This document shows, one piece after another, positions 8,521 to 17,248 of a stretch of 64,000 nt of DNA. Source of the DNA: Castellaniella sp. (GTDB taxonomy: Bacteria > Pseudomonadota > Gammaproteobacteria > Burkholderiales > Burkholderiaceae_B); contig NZ_JAUCCU010000001.1 in assembly GCF_034675845.1 (NCBI RefSeq), positions 1,736,001 to 1,800,000 of the forward strand, given 5' to 3'. The notes below the pieces were generated by a model. It did no database searches, was not told the DNA's origin, and was given only the letters and a program-made list of their open reading frames with translations. The position numbers and the translations under genes were made by a program. Within the stretch, counting starts at the first letter, position 1; every line of letters begins with the position of its first letter.

Positions 8521-9327
8521 ATGAAACGATTGTGGCTGATTTTTGCCCAGACCGTGACGATCTGTCTGGCAGTCCTGTTTTTATTGATGACTTTGCGCCC
8601 GCAGTGGTTGCCGGGTCCAGCGAGCCCCCAGCAGGCCCGGGCCGTGGATAGCTATGCATCCGCTGTGGCGCGGGCCACGCCATCTGTGGTCAACATCTAT
8701 ACGCGCAAACATGTCGATGTGCCGTTGCTGCGGCTGCCGGCCGACCCGGCGTTGCAGCAGTTGCTGTTGAACCTGCCCGGATTCACCCAGCGGCGGGATA
8801 GCACCAGCCTGGGTTCAGGGGTGATTGTGCGTGCCGATGGCTATATCTTGACCAATTATCACGTCATAGACGCTGCCGATGCGATCGAAGTCCGGCTGCA
8901 GGATGGCCGCCAGGCGACGGCACATCTGGTCGGGGCGGATCGCGTCAATGATCTGGCAGTATTGCGGGTGGGCCTGGATCATTTGCCCGCCATCGTGTTC
9001 GACCCAGCCCAATCCGTCCGGGTGGGCGATGTGGTGCTGGCCATCGGCAACCCTTTCGGGGTGGGGCAGACCGTGACGCAGGGGATTGTGTCGGCCCTGG
9101 GGCGCAATAATCAGGATGCCCAGACCCACGAAGGCTTCATCCAGACGGATGCCGCCATCAATCCGGGCAATTCCGGCGGGGCACTGATTGATACCCTGGG
9201 GCGGCTGGTCGGCATCAATACGGCGATTTATTCATCCACCGGGGGATCGCTGGGGATAGGTTTCGCCATCCCCTCCGGGCCTGCCCACCAGATCCTGGAC
9301 CGTATTATTCGTCAGTCAGGGCAGTGA
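8521..9327 (+). CDS. HtrA/DegS-like serine protease lacking the PDZ domain
   Basis: Membrane-anchored trypsin-like protease of the S1C family acting in the periplasm. Residues 8-25 form an N-terminal anchor, and the catalytic triad is complete: His114 (TNYHVID), Asp144 (NDLAVL) and Ser218 (NPGNSGGAL). The protein ends at residue 268, just after the protease domain (SLGIGFAIPSGPA), exactly where family members of ~360-380 residues enter the PDZ domain. The stop is only 10 bp from the convergent hemB stop, so no PDZ coding sequence remains. PDZ normally senses unfolded proteins or regulates the active site, so this form may be unregulated or impaired. Confidence 0.85.
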   Translation: MKRLWLIFAQTVTICLAVLFLLMTLRPQWLPGPASPQQARAVDSYASAVARATPSVVNIYTRKHVDVPLLRLPADPALQQLLLNLPGFTQRRDSTSLGSGVIVRADGYILTNYHVIDAADAIEVRLQDGRQATAHLVGADRVNDLAVLRVGLDHLPAIVFDPAQSVRVGDVVLAIGNPFGVGQTVTQGIVSALGRNNQDAQTHEGFIQTDAAINPGNSGGALIDTLGRLVGINTAIYSSTGGSLGIGFAIPSGPAHQILDRIIRQSGQ

Positions 9328-9337
9328 GGCTGGTGTC

Positions 9338-10348
9338 TTAGGCGCGCAGCAGCGTGGCGGCAGCGATGGCAAAGTACGTCAGGATGCCGTCGCCTCCGGC
9401 ACGCTTGAAGGCCAGCAAGGATTCCATCATGACTTTGTCGTGATCCAGCCAGCCGTTGGCGGCAGCGGCCTTGATCATGGCGTATTCGCCGCTGACCTGA
9501 TAGGCATAGGTCGGCATGCCAAAGGCGTCTTTGACTTCGCGCAGCACGTCCAGGTAGGGCAGGCCGGGCTTGACCATGACCATGTCGGCGCCCTCGCGGA
9601 TGTCGGCGGCCACTTCGCGCAGGGCCTCCAGGCGGTTGGCCGGGTCCATCTGGTAGGTGGCCTTGTTGGACGCGCCCAGGTTGGCTGCCGAGCCCACCGC
9701 ATCGCGAAACGGCCCGTAAAAGGCGCTGGCATATTTGGCCGAGTACGCCATGATGCGTGTGTGGATCAGGCCGCGCCCGTCCAGCGCCTGACGCACGGCG
9801 CCAATGCGCCCATCCATCATGTCGCTGGGGGCCACGATGTCTACCCCCGCCTGCGCGTGGACCAGGGCCTGGCGCACCAGCATGGCGACGGTGGGTTCGT
9901 TCAGCAGTTGTCCCTGGGTATCGATCAGCCCATCCTGGCCGTGGCTGGTATAGGGGTCCAGCGCCACGTCGGTCAGCACGCCCAGTTCTGGAAAGTGCTG
10001 TTTCAGCAGCGCCACCGTGCGTGGGATCAGCCCGTCGGGATTGGCGGCTTCGATGCCGTCAGGGGTTTTCAGGGCAGGGTCTATATGTGGAAACAGGGCC
10101 AGCACCGGGATGCCCAGGCTCAGGCAGTGCTCTGCGGTGCGCAGCAGCGTGTCCGGCGAATGGCGCACCACATCCGGCATGGAGGCGACGGGTTCTCGCA
10201 CGCCGCTGCCTTCCTGGACGAAAACCGGATAGATCAGGTCGTCTGTCGACAGGTGGTGCTCGCGCACCAGACGGCGGGAGAAATCATCCCGCCGATTGCG
10301 CCGCAGACGCGCAGTGGGGAAGTCAGCGAGTGGGAGAAAGTGTGTCAT
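9338..10348 (-). CDS. hemB: Delta-aminolevulinic acid dehydratase (porphobilinogen synthase)
   Basis: Condenses two molecules of 5-aminolevulinate to porphobilinogen, the second step of tetrapyrrole synthesis. The 336-residue protein matches the family over its whole length. The two active-site lysines are in MAYSAKYASAFYGPFRDA and DMVMVKPGLPYLD. The PSDMMDGRIG segment shows the aspartate-type (Mg-dependent) rather than the cysteine-rich zinc-type site. It is downstream of engB on the same strand (80 bp gap). Haem from this pathway feeds the cytochromes encoded nearby. Confidence 0.97.
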   Translation of the reverse strand: MTHFLPLADFPTARLRRNRRDDFSRRLVREHHLSTDDLIYPVFVQEGSGVREPVASMPDVVRHSPDTLLRTAEHCLSLGIPVLALFPHIDPALKTPDGIEAANPDGLIPRTVALLKQHFPELGVLTDVALDPYTSHGQDGLIDTQGQLLNEPTVAMLVRQALVHAQAGVDIVAPSDMMDGRIGAVRQALDGRGLIHTRIMAYSAKYASAFYGPFRDAVGSAANLGASNKATYQMDPANRLEALREVAADIREGADMVMVKPGLPYLDVLREVKDAFGMPTYAYQVSGEYAMIKAAAANGWLDHDKVMMESLLAFKRAGGDGILTYFAIAAATLLRA

Positions 10349-10428
10349 GGCTGTACCTTTGTTCAGGCGTATGGAGGTGTCCTTGGGGTGGGGTCAGGAC
10401 GAACAGGAATGAGATTTCCGACCCGCTG

Positions 10429-11052
10429 TCAGGGCACCATTTGCGGTGAAATCCAGTTTTCGATATGGCTGGCGGCGTCTTCCAGGCCGATGCGGTGGGT
10501 GGCTGAAAAGGGCAGGGCAGCCAGGGTGCCGATTTCCGCCAGGTCTTTGCGGACTTGGGCCACGGCCTTGATGCGTTGGCCATAAGGCAGTTTGTCGGCC
10601 TTGGTCAGCAGGGCCAGCGTGGGCAGGCCGCGCAAGCCGATCCAGTGCGACAGGCGGCGATCAAGGTCTGTGATACCTCGGCGGATGTCGATCAACAGCA
10701 CTACGCCGGCCAGGCTGCTGCGCTGGTGCAGATAGCCGCCCAGGACCTCGGCCCATTCGTCGCGCGCGGTGCGATCCACGGCTGCGTAGCCATAGCCCGG
10801 CAGGTCCACCAGAAAGCCCAGCCATGCATCTGGCGTCAGCGGGTCCGGGATGCCGAATAAGTTGATCAGGCGCGTGCGCCCTGGCGTCTTGCTGGAAAAC
10901 GCCAGGCGGCGTTGATTCGTCAAGACGTTGATGGCCGAGGATTTTCCCGAGTTGGATCGACCGACAAAACAGACTTCGGCTGTGGTCGGGGCAGGGAGCT
11001 GATCCAGCCGGGCGGCGGATACAGTAAAGCGGGCACGATGCAATAAAGACAC
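10429..11052 (-). CDS. engB: Ribosome-biogenesis GTPase EngB/YsxC
   Basis: Essential GTPase needed for assembly of the 50S ribosomal subunit. I choose a GTG start at 11052, giving 207 residues starting VSLLHRARFTVSAARLDQLP, because this is where family homology begins; the frame is open further upstream but that part is not EngB-like. GTPase motifs: G1 GRSNSGKSS (residues 31-39), G3 DLPGYGYA, G4 TKADKLPYG. Spacing before the start is GC-rich with no strong ribosome-binding site. It is divergent from the cytochrome c gene and followed by hemB. Confidence 0.92.
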   Translation of the reverse strand: MSLLHRARFTVSAARLDQLPAPTTAEVCFVGRSNSGKSSAINVLTNQRRLAFSSKTPGRTRLINLFGIPDPLTPDAWLGFLVDLPGYGYAAVDRTARDEWAEVLGGYLHQRSSLAGVVLLIDIRRGITDLDRRLSHWIGLRGLPTLALLTKADKLPYGQRIKAVAQVRKDLAEIGTLAALPFSATHRIGLEDAASHIENWISPQMVP

Positions 11053-11240
11053 GGGGAATCCGGGGTGGTGGGCAGGATGGGGCAGGCTGCCTTGGGGCAA
11101 GCACAAAGCATGCCTGATCCCTATTGTATAATCTTCGCTTGTATTTGTTATGTCGGCTATCGTGTGCCCAATTGGGTGATGCGTTGGCCCTACGACCTGA
11201 TGGCGCCCACCGGCGCCCGTACCAAACATCCGAGGACCTC

Positions 11241-11930
11241 ATGAAGCGTGCGCTTTCCAGTATGTTTATGGTCGGCAGCCTGGTGCTAGCCGGCGCCCTG
11301 CCTGGCCTGGCCTACGCTCAGGACGCAGCAGTCCCCGACGCCAAGGCCGGCGAGCAGCTGTTCGTTCAGGGCGATATGTCGCGTGGCGTACTGGCCTGTG
11401 TCACCTGTCATGGGGCGGCCGGCAACAGCACCATCCCGGTCAATCCCAATCTGGCCGCCATGCCGCACGAATACCTGGCAAAGCAGCTGCGTGATTTCAC
11501 CCCGCAGGGCGATAAGCCTGCCGTGCGCACCGGCGCGGATGGCGCGCCGTCGATCATGTCCACCATTGCGCCGGCCCTGACGCCCCAAGACGTCCAGAAT
11601 GTCTCTCTGTATCTGTCTCAGCAAGCCATGGACTGGGAAGTCGCCGGCACGGCAACCGACGAGGCCACGATGGAACATGGTCAGAAAATCTGGCGTGCAG
11701 GCATCGAGGACCGCAAGGTTCCTGCCTGTGCGGCCTGTCACTCGGCCAATGGCGCGGGGGTTCCGGGCGAATTCCCACGGCTGGCAGGCCAGCATCCCGA
11801 ATATATTCTGGATCAGCTGAAGCTCTTTAGTTCCGGGGATCGCGCAAACGCCATCATGCATGATATCGCCAGCCGCATGACACCGCCGGATCTGGCTGCT
11901 GTGGCCAATTACGCTGCCGGTTTGCGCTGA
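11241..11930 (+). CDS. Dihaem cytochrome c (c4-like)
   Basis: Periplasmic electron carrier, probably between the bc1 complex and terminal oxidases. The 229-residue precursor begins at the ATG at 11241, preceded by GAGGA; the signal peptide is MKRALSSMFMVGSLVLAGAL and is cut near AYAQ. Two haem-binding sites, CVTCH (53-57) and CAACH (162-166), each open a cytochrome c domain, giving the two-domain c4 layout. It sits between engB (divergent) and ResB (same strand, 171 bp on), an order typical of Burkholderiales. Needs ResB/CcsB for haem attachment. Confidence 0.92.
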   Translation: MKRALSSMFMVGSLVLAGALPGLAYAQDAAVPDAKAGEQLFVQGDMSRGVLACVTCHGAAGNSTIPVNPNLAAMPHEYLAKQLRDFTPQGDKPAVRTGADGAPSIMSTIAPALTPQDVQNVSLYLSQQAMDWEVAGTATDEATMEHGQKIWRAGIEDRKVPACAACHSANGAGVPGEFPRLAGQHPEYILDQLKLFSSGDRANAIMHDIASRMTPPDLAAVANYAAGLR

Positions 11931-11937
11931 TCGGGTG

Positions 11938-11968
11938 GGCCGCCCTTGTCATAGGGGGGCGGGCGGCC
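11938..11968 (+). terminator. GC-rich hairpin after the cytochrome c gene
   Basis: An 8-bp stem GGCCGCCC / GGGCGGCC with a 15-nt loop begins 7 bp after the cytochrome c stop. There is no T-run, so termination would be weak or Rho-assisted. Confidence 0.4.
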
Positions 11969-12101
11969 TGAAACCTAGCGTATTTCCCGGTTGCTTCAGG
12001 GGTTTTGATAGGGCTTCTGGCAGCATCCGGTGTATGGTTTAACTTTAAAATTCACCAGGGGGATACGCGTTGGCGTACCTCCTTTTTTTTGAGCTGCTTC
12101 T

Positions 12102-14147
12102 GTGACATCCACTGCCAGTCCTCGCGCGCGGGGTGCCGACATCATCGAACTCCTGGGGTCGATGCGTTTTGCCATCAGTCTGTTGATGTTTATTTGCATC
12201 GCCAGCCTGATCGGCACAGTTCTGCCTCAAAATCAGGCATCCAACGCCTATATCGATCAGTTCGGACCTTTTTGGTTTGCGGTCTTCGATCAGTTCTCCA
12301 TCTGGCATATCTACAATAGCCCCTGGTTTCTGCTGATCATGGCGTTTCTGGTGGTCTCCACCTCGCTGTGCGTCATGCGCAACACCCCGAAGATGCTGCG
12401 CGATATGCGAACCTTTCGCGAGTACGTGCGCGGCAGCAGCCTCAAGGCCTTTCATCACAAGCTTGATGTTGACAGCGCCCTGACGCCGGATCAGGCTGTG
12501 GATCAGGTGGGGAGCTTGTTGCGGCGTCAGGGTTTTCGCTATCGCGTCCGTGTAGATGGCGACAGCCGCATGGTGGCAGCCAAAAAAGGCGCGGCAAATC
12601 GCCTGGGCTATATTTTTGCGCATGTGGCCATTGTCGTGATCTGTCTGGGGGGGCTGTTGGACAGCGAACTCCCGGTGCGCCTACAGACCTGGCTGTTCGA
12701 TAAACAGCCAATCATGGGCAATATGCTGATTTCCGAGGTACCGGAATCCGGGCGATTGTCGATGCGCAACCCCAGTTTCCGGGCCAATATGCTGCTGCCT
12801 GACGGCAAGCAAAGCAGCATGGGCATTATTGCGGCCGGTCAGGGTGTTTTGCTGCAGCCGCTGCCCTTTACCATCCGTCTGAAAAAGTTCTATATCGATT
12901 ATTACGACACCGGCATGCCCAGCGATTTTCGCAGCGATGTGGTGGTTACCGACCTGGCCAGCGGGCATTCCTTCGAGCAGACCATCCAGGTCAACGAACC
13001 CTTGCACTACCAGGGTGTCACCGTATACCAGTCCAGTTTCGATGATGGCGGCAGTGGCCTCAGCTTAAAGGCCTGGCCTTTGTCTGGCCCCTCGGCCCAG
13101 CCGCAGGATCTCTCGGGCGTGGTGGGCCAAGCGGAAAAACTGCCTGCCAATCTGGGTGGGCAAACCATTGATTACACGGGCTTGCGCATTATCAATGTTG
13201 AAAACCTGGGCGACCCCGAGCCTCAGCCCAAGGATCTGGTGCGCGATGTGGCCGCCGTGACGGGCAGTGCCGTGCGTCCGCGCAGCGACAGCCTGCGAAA
13301 TGTCGGCCCCAGTGTGCAGTATCGACTGGTGGGCGCAGATGGCCAGGCCCACGAATTTACGCAGTACATGCTGCCCGTGAAAATCGACGATTTTGCTATG
13401 TTTCTGTTGGGTACACGGAATACGCCTGCCGAGGCCTATCGCTATCTGCGTATCCCGGCAGACGATCAGGGCACGATGCAGGAATTCATGCAGCTACGCG
13501 CCGCCCTGACAGATCCTGCGCTGCGTGACCAGGCCGCCCGCCAGTTCGCGGCCGGCAACGCCCCCCAGGGCGAGCAGCGCGACCTGATGTTCCAGGCGGC
13601 CCAGGGGGCCTTGCGCACGTTCTCATTGCGCGGCTTTAATGGCATACTGGACTCCGCGCCGGCAGACCAACGCGAAAAAATCATGAACTTCGCCGTGCCC
13701 ATGATTCAGATCAGCCTGCACGAATTGCGCGTGTTGATGCGTGACCAGCAGGGCTTGCCCGCCCTGGCCACCGAAGGCGAACTGGCCGAGCAGCAGACAC
13801 AGTGGCTGCGGCTGGCCGTATTGGCCTTGGCGTCTTTGCCGGATTACCCTGCCGCCGTGGCGTTGCAGCTCTCCAGTTTTGACCAGGTCCAGGCCAGCGT
13901 CTTCCAGGTTGCCCGCAGCCCAGGCAAGACCACTGTGTATATCGGTTGCCTATTGTTGGTCCTGGGGATATTTTCGATGTTCTACATCCGTGAACGGCGT
14001 GTCTGGGTCTGGATCCGTCCGTCCGATACAGGCAGCAGTTGGCTGGCCGCCATGACCACCCAGCGTCGTAATATGGATTTCACCCACGAATTTGAACGCT
14101 TGAGCGCTGCTTTGCGCCACCTCGGAGGTTCCCGCCATGACCACTGA
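12102..14147 (+). CDS. resB: Cytochrome c biogenesis protein ResB (Ccs1)
   Basis: One half of the system II haem lyase, which holds apocytochrome and, with CcsB/ResC, attaches haem outside the membrane. The 681-residue protein shows the family layout: first membrane helix around residues 20-40 (GSMRFAISLLMFICIASL), further helices near 70-90 and 165-185, a large periplasmic domain (~200-600), and a last helix near 615-635 (TVYIGCLLLVLGIFSMFYI). The start is a GTG at 12102 with only a weak upstream purine stretch. It overlaps the next gene by 11 nt, showing a tightly coupled operon. Confidence 0.93.
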   Translation: MTSTASPRARGADIIELLGSMRFAISLLMFICIASLIGTVLPQNQASNAYIDQFGPFWFAVFDQFSIWHIYNSPWFLLIMAFLVVSTSLCVMRNTPKMLRDMRTFREYVRGSSLKAFHHKLDVDSALTPDQAVDQVGSLLRRQGFRYRVRVDGDSRMVAAKKGAANRLGYIFAHVAIVVICLGGLLDSELPVRLQTWLFDKQPIMGNMLISEVPESGRLSMRNPSFRANMLLPDGKQSSMGIIAAGQGVLLQPLPFTIRLKKFYIDYYDTGMPSDFRSDVVVTDLASGHSFEQTIQVNEPLHYQGVTVYQSSFDDGGSGLSLKAWPLSGPSAQPQDLSGVVGQAEKLPANLGGQTIDYTGLRIINVENLGDPEPQPKDLVRDVAAVTGSAVRPRSDSLRNVGPSVQYRLVGADGQAHEFTQYMLPVKIDDFAMFLLGTRNTPAEAYRYLRIPADDQGTMQEFMQLRAALTDPALRDQAARQFAAGNAPQGEQRDLMFQAAQGALRTFSLRGFNGILDSAPADQREKIMNFAVPMIQISLHELRVLMRDQQGLPALATEGELAEQQTQWLRLAVLALASLPDYPAAVALQLSSFDQVQASVFQVARSPGKTTVYIGCLLLVLGIFSMFYIRERRVWVWIRPSDTGSSWLAAMTTQRRNMDFTHEFERLSAALRHLGGSRHDH

Positions 14148-15498
14148 CACCCTCACCCAATCCGCTGCCGCCCTCTGGGCCGGCGACATGAACACCAGCG
14201 GCGATCGGCGTGGCCGACGCGGCAGACCCGATTGGACCGACCTGGCGTTTTTCCTGCTGTTGTCGTTGGGGGCGGCCCATGTGATTGGCACCTACGGGCA
14301 GTTCATGGACTACTACGAGAAGCTGATTCTTGTCGGGGCAGTGGGCTTGTTCAGCTGGATGGCCTGGCTATGGCGCCCCTTGCGGACCCTGATGGTGGTG
14401 GCGGGTGGCTGTGCCTTACTGGCAATCTGGCTCTATAGTCCCACCGGAGACTTGCTGCAGGGCGATCTGTCGCGTGCCGAATCCGCATTCCTGCTGAAGT
14501 ACCTATTGTCTTCGCAGTCGGCGATCCTGTGGATGTGTGCCTTGTTTGTCCTGGCCACCGTCTGCTATTGGGCGGGTTTTGTCAGCAACACGGCTGCGTG
14601 GCTGGGTACGGTGCTGACCTGGACGGCAGTCTATGCCGGGACGATCGGCCTGCTGGTGCGCTGGCGCGAAGGCCATCTGATGGGGCCTGACATTGGCCAT
14701 ATTCCAGTCAGCAATCTCTATGAAGTCTTCGTCCTTATGTCACTGATTACGGCGCTGTTCTATCTATACTACGAACGCCGCTATGCGACCCGGGCGCTGG
14801 GTGGTTTTGTGCTGCTGGTGATTACGTCCCTGGTGGTGTTTCTGTTGTGGTATTCCTTTACCCGCGATGCTTTCCAGATTCAACCCCTGGTGCCGGCCCT
14901 GAAAAGCTGGTGGATGAAGCTCCACGTACCGGCCAACTTCATCGGCTATGGCACCTTCAGCCTGGCGGCCATGGTGGGCTTTGCCTATCTGGTTAAATCC
15001 CACGGTGAAACCCGCAACTGGAAGCCGCTGCTGCCCGTGTTTGTGCTGGGGGCGGTTCTGTGTGCCGAGCCCTTTGTGTTTGGTTCGCGCGAACTCTCGG
15101 TCACCTGGATGCTGTATTTTGGAATCGGTGCGCTGGTCGTTGGCACGATTCTGGCTTTTCGCGCGCCCATCGCCCGGCGTTTGCCCTCGTTGGAAATGTT
15201 GGATGACATCATGTATCGGGCGATTGCCGTGGGCTTTGCGTTCTTTACTGTGGCCACGATCCTGGGGGCGCTGTGGGCGGCGGATGCCTGGGGTACGTAC
15301 TGGCAATGGGACCCCAAGGAAACCTGGGCCTTGATCGTCTGGCTGAACTATGCCGCCTGGCTGCATATGCGGCTCATGAAGGGGCTGCGTGGGTCCATGG
15401 CGGCATATTGGGCGCTTAGTGGTCTGCTGGTCACCAGCTTTGCATTCCTGGGGGTGAACATGTTCCTGTCGGGACTGCATTCTTACGGCGAACTCTGA
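14137..15498 (+). CDS. ccsB: Cytochrome c biogenesis protein CcsB/CcsA (ResC, haem handling)
   Basis: Polytopic membrane partner of ResB that moves haem and presents it to apocytochrome c. The 453-residue protein has multiple membrane helices and the tryptophan-rich haem-handling motif WGTYWQWDPKETWALIVWL (WWD-type) near residue 388, with conserved flanking histidines (LHVPANFIGYG and WLHMRLMKG). A GGAGG lies upstream of the ATG at 14137. The first ~35 residues (TSGDRRGRRGR...) are polar and not family-like, so a later start is possible. Supplies the machinery for cytochrome c1 and the dihaem cytochrome in this window. Confidence 0.93.
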   Translation: MTTDTLTQSAAALWAGDMNTSGDRRGRRGRPDWTDLAFFLLLSLGAAHVIGTYGQFMDYYEKLILVGAVGLFSWMAWLWRPLRTLMVVAGGCALLAIWLYSPTGDLLQGDLSRAESAFLLKYLLSSQSAILWMCALFVLATVCYWAGFVSNTAAWLGTVLTWTAVYAGTIGLLVRWREGHLMGPDIGHIPVSNLYEVFVLMSLITALFYLYYERRYATRALGGFVLLVITSLVVFLLWYSFTRDAFQIQPLVPALKSWWMKLHVPANFIGYGTFSLAAMVGFAYLVKSHGETRNWKPLLPVFVLGAVLCAEPFVFGSRELSVTWMLYFGIGALVVGTILAFRAPIARRLPSLEMLDDIMYRAIAVGFAFFTVATILGALWAADAWGTYWQWDPKETWALIVWLNYAAWLHMRLMKGLRGSMAAYWALSGLLVTSFAFLGVNMFLSGLHSYGEL

Positions 15499-15541
15499 TT
15501 CTGATAAGTTCAGTGTTTGCGGCTGCAGGAACATGCATAGG

Positions 15542-16942
15542 CTAGGATCTTGAGTATCCAAGACCAGGGCTGGGTTTGAGGCGAATGTGCTTTGGCGCTG
15601 AATGGATGTGTGTTTCCAGAGCGACTGGCCGGGGTGCGTGCTGAACGGTGCTATGGCTCGTATCCAAATTAAAGGTAGCGACCAGTTCAGCGAGTGTGGC
15701 TGCCTGTTCTTCCAGGCTGGCGGCGGCGGCAGATTCGTCGACCAGGCTGGCGTTCTGGCGGGTGACATCGTCCATCTGGGTGATGGCGGTATTGATTTCC
15801 TCGATGCCAGTGGTCTGTTCACGGCTGGCCGCGCTGATCTCGCTCATGATGTCAGTGACGCGATTGATGGAGACGATTTCCTGCATGGTGTCGCCCGCGT
15901 TGGCGGCCTGTTCATTGCCCTTGCTGGTGGCATGGACAGAAGAATCGATCAGGTCCTTGATTTCCTTGGCGGCACCAGCGGATCGCTGGGCCAGGGCGCG
16001 AACTTCGGCGGCGACCACGGCAAAGCCGCGGCCTTGTTCGTCGGCGCGGGCGGCCTCGACAGCGGCGTTCAGGGCCAGGATGTTGGTCTGGAAGGCGATG
16101 CTGTCAATCACACCGATGATGTCGGCGACCTGCTGGGACTTGTCGTTGATCTCGCCCATGGTGCCCACCAGTTCAGCCACCAGGCTGCCGCCGCTGGATG
16201 CGGTCTGGGCGGCAGTGGCGGCCAGGGAGTTGGCCTGCTGGGCGTTGTCGGCGTTCTGGCGCACGGTGGCGGTGATTTGTTCCATGGTGGCGGCGGTCTG
16301 CGCCAGGGAACTGGCCTGTTGTTCGGTGCGCGAGGACAGATCCAGGTTGCCCGCCGTGATCTGCCTGGCTGCGGAGGCAATCGTGTTGGCGCCGCCGCGA
16401 ACCTCGCTGACGGTGACATGCAGGCCTTGAACCATCTGTCCCAGTGCAGTTTCCAGATCGGTCAGTTCGTCTTTACCGATAATCTGGACTGTTTGCTTGA
16501 GATCGCGATTGGCGACAGCCTTAGCCAACGTGATGGTGTGTTGCAGGGGTAGGATGATGGAGCGAGTGATCAACCAGGAAAATAGCAGGCTGGCTAAGGT
16601 AGCTGCTAGGGTAATGACGGCAATTAGAATAATGCGGATTTGATCTTGGGCTTCATTTTGTTCGACCTGATTGGCGACAGATTGAGTCAAGAAATTATTT
16701 AGTTGATGGATGGTTTGTATATACTGAGTTGCCAGCTTCGGCATTGTTTCAGTGAAAAAAATCTGGGTATCGGCCGTTGCGCCCTTTTGTAATAATATCT
16801 GAAAGGCTTGGTCCCGAGGAGTTACGTACTGTTTTTGGGCCTCGAGTGCCTGCAGAAACAAGGCCTTGCCTTCTGGGGTGAAAAGCAGAGATTCGACATC
16901 GTCGCGGTATTTTTTTGCAAGCGCAAAAGACTCGTCCATCCG
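15542..16942 (-). pseudogene. Methyl-accepting chemotaxis protein, 5'-truncated
   Basis: C-terminal two thirds of a chemoreceptor: rest of a ligand-binding helical domain (from RMDESFALAKKYRDD), one membrane helix (IILIAVITLAATLASLLFSW), HAMP, and the signalling hairpin with tip IAFQTNILALNAAVEAARA. The first membrane helix and the start are missing. The open frame runs on to an ATG at 17014, but those first 24 codons are the antisense of an XRE regulator fragment, so that start is an accident of the junction. The cytoplasmic helix also lacks one residue at two places relative to the intact receptor at 57043-58728. I judge it non-functional; a single-pass product is the alternative. Confidence 0.75.
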
Positions 16943-17242
16943 AGTATTGAGCGAGGGGTTGTACTCCCCTCGCTCGATCGACTGGCCAGGCTGGCTGATA
17001 TTTTTCAGTGCCAAGTCTCTGATCTACTGACAGAAATCAGTCCACGACGCGTGGATCAAATGGGCTATATGAATAATATGCTTGAACGATTAGACGCGAG
17101 GGATCGGTCTATGGTGCTGGAAATGATTGAGATGCTGACAAACCGTTTATGCCAAGGGCAAGGCCCTGGCGTTCTATCCAATCACCAAGTCGGTGTTACC
17201 CGTGGGGCACGAGTGCCACAGCCGAGCCTCAGTGGGCGGTGA
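16943..17242 (+). pseudogene. XRE-family transcriptional regulator, 3' fragment
   Basis: From codon 16943 the plus strand reads SIERGVVLPSLDRLARLADI, which is the end of a Cro/C1-type helix-turn-helix and the helix after it, followed by VSDLL and a C-terminal helix rich in acidic and methionine residues (DQMGYMNNMLERLDARDRSMVLEMIEMLTNRL). The first half of the DNA-binding domain is absent; upstream the frame is only the antisense of the truncated chemoreceptor. So two unrelated genes, both missing their 5' parts, meet head to head at ~16943. Confidence 0.65.
16949..16975. repeat. 10-bp perfect inverted repeat at the MCP/XRE junction
   Basis: GAGCGAGGGG (16949-16958) and CCCCTCGCTC (16966-16975) are exact complements around a 7-nt spacer. 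They lie right at the point where chemoreceptor homology on minus ends and regulator homology on plus begins, so the repeat may have served as the recombination point. Part of it encodes the IERG of the regulator. Confidence 0.6.
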
Positions 17243-17248
17243 TGATAA

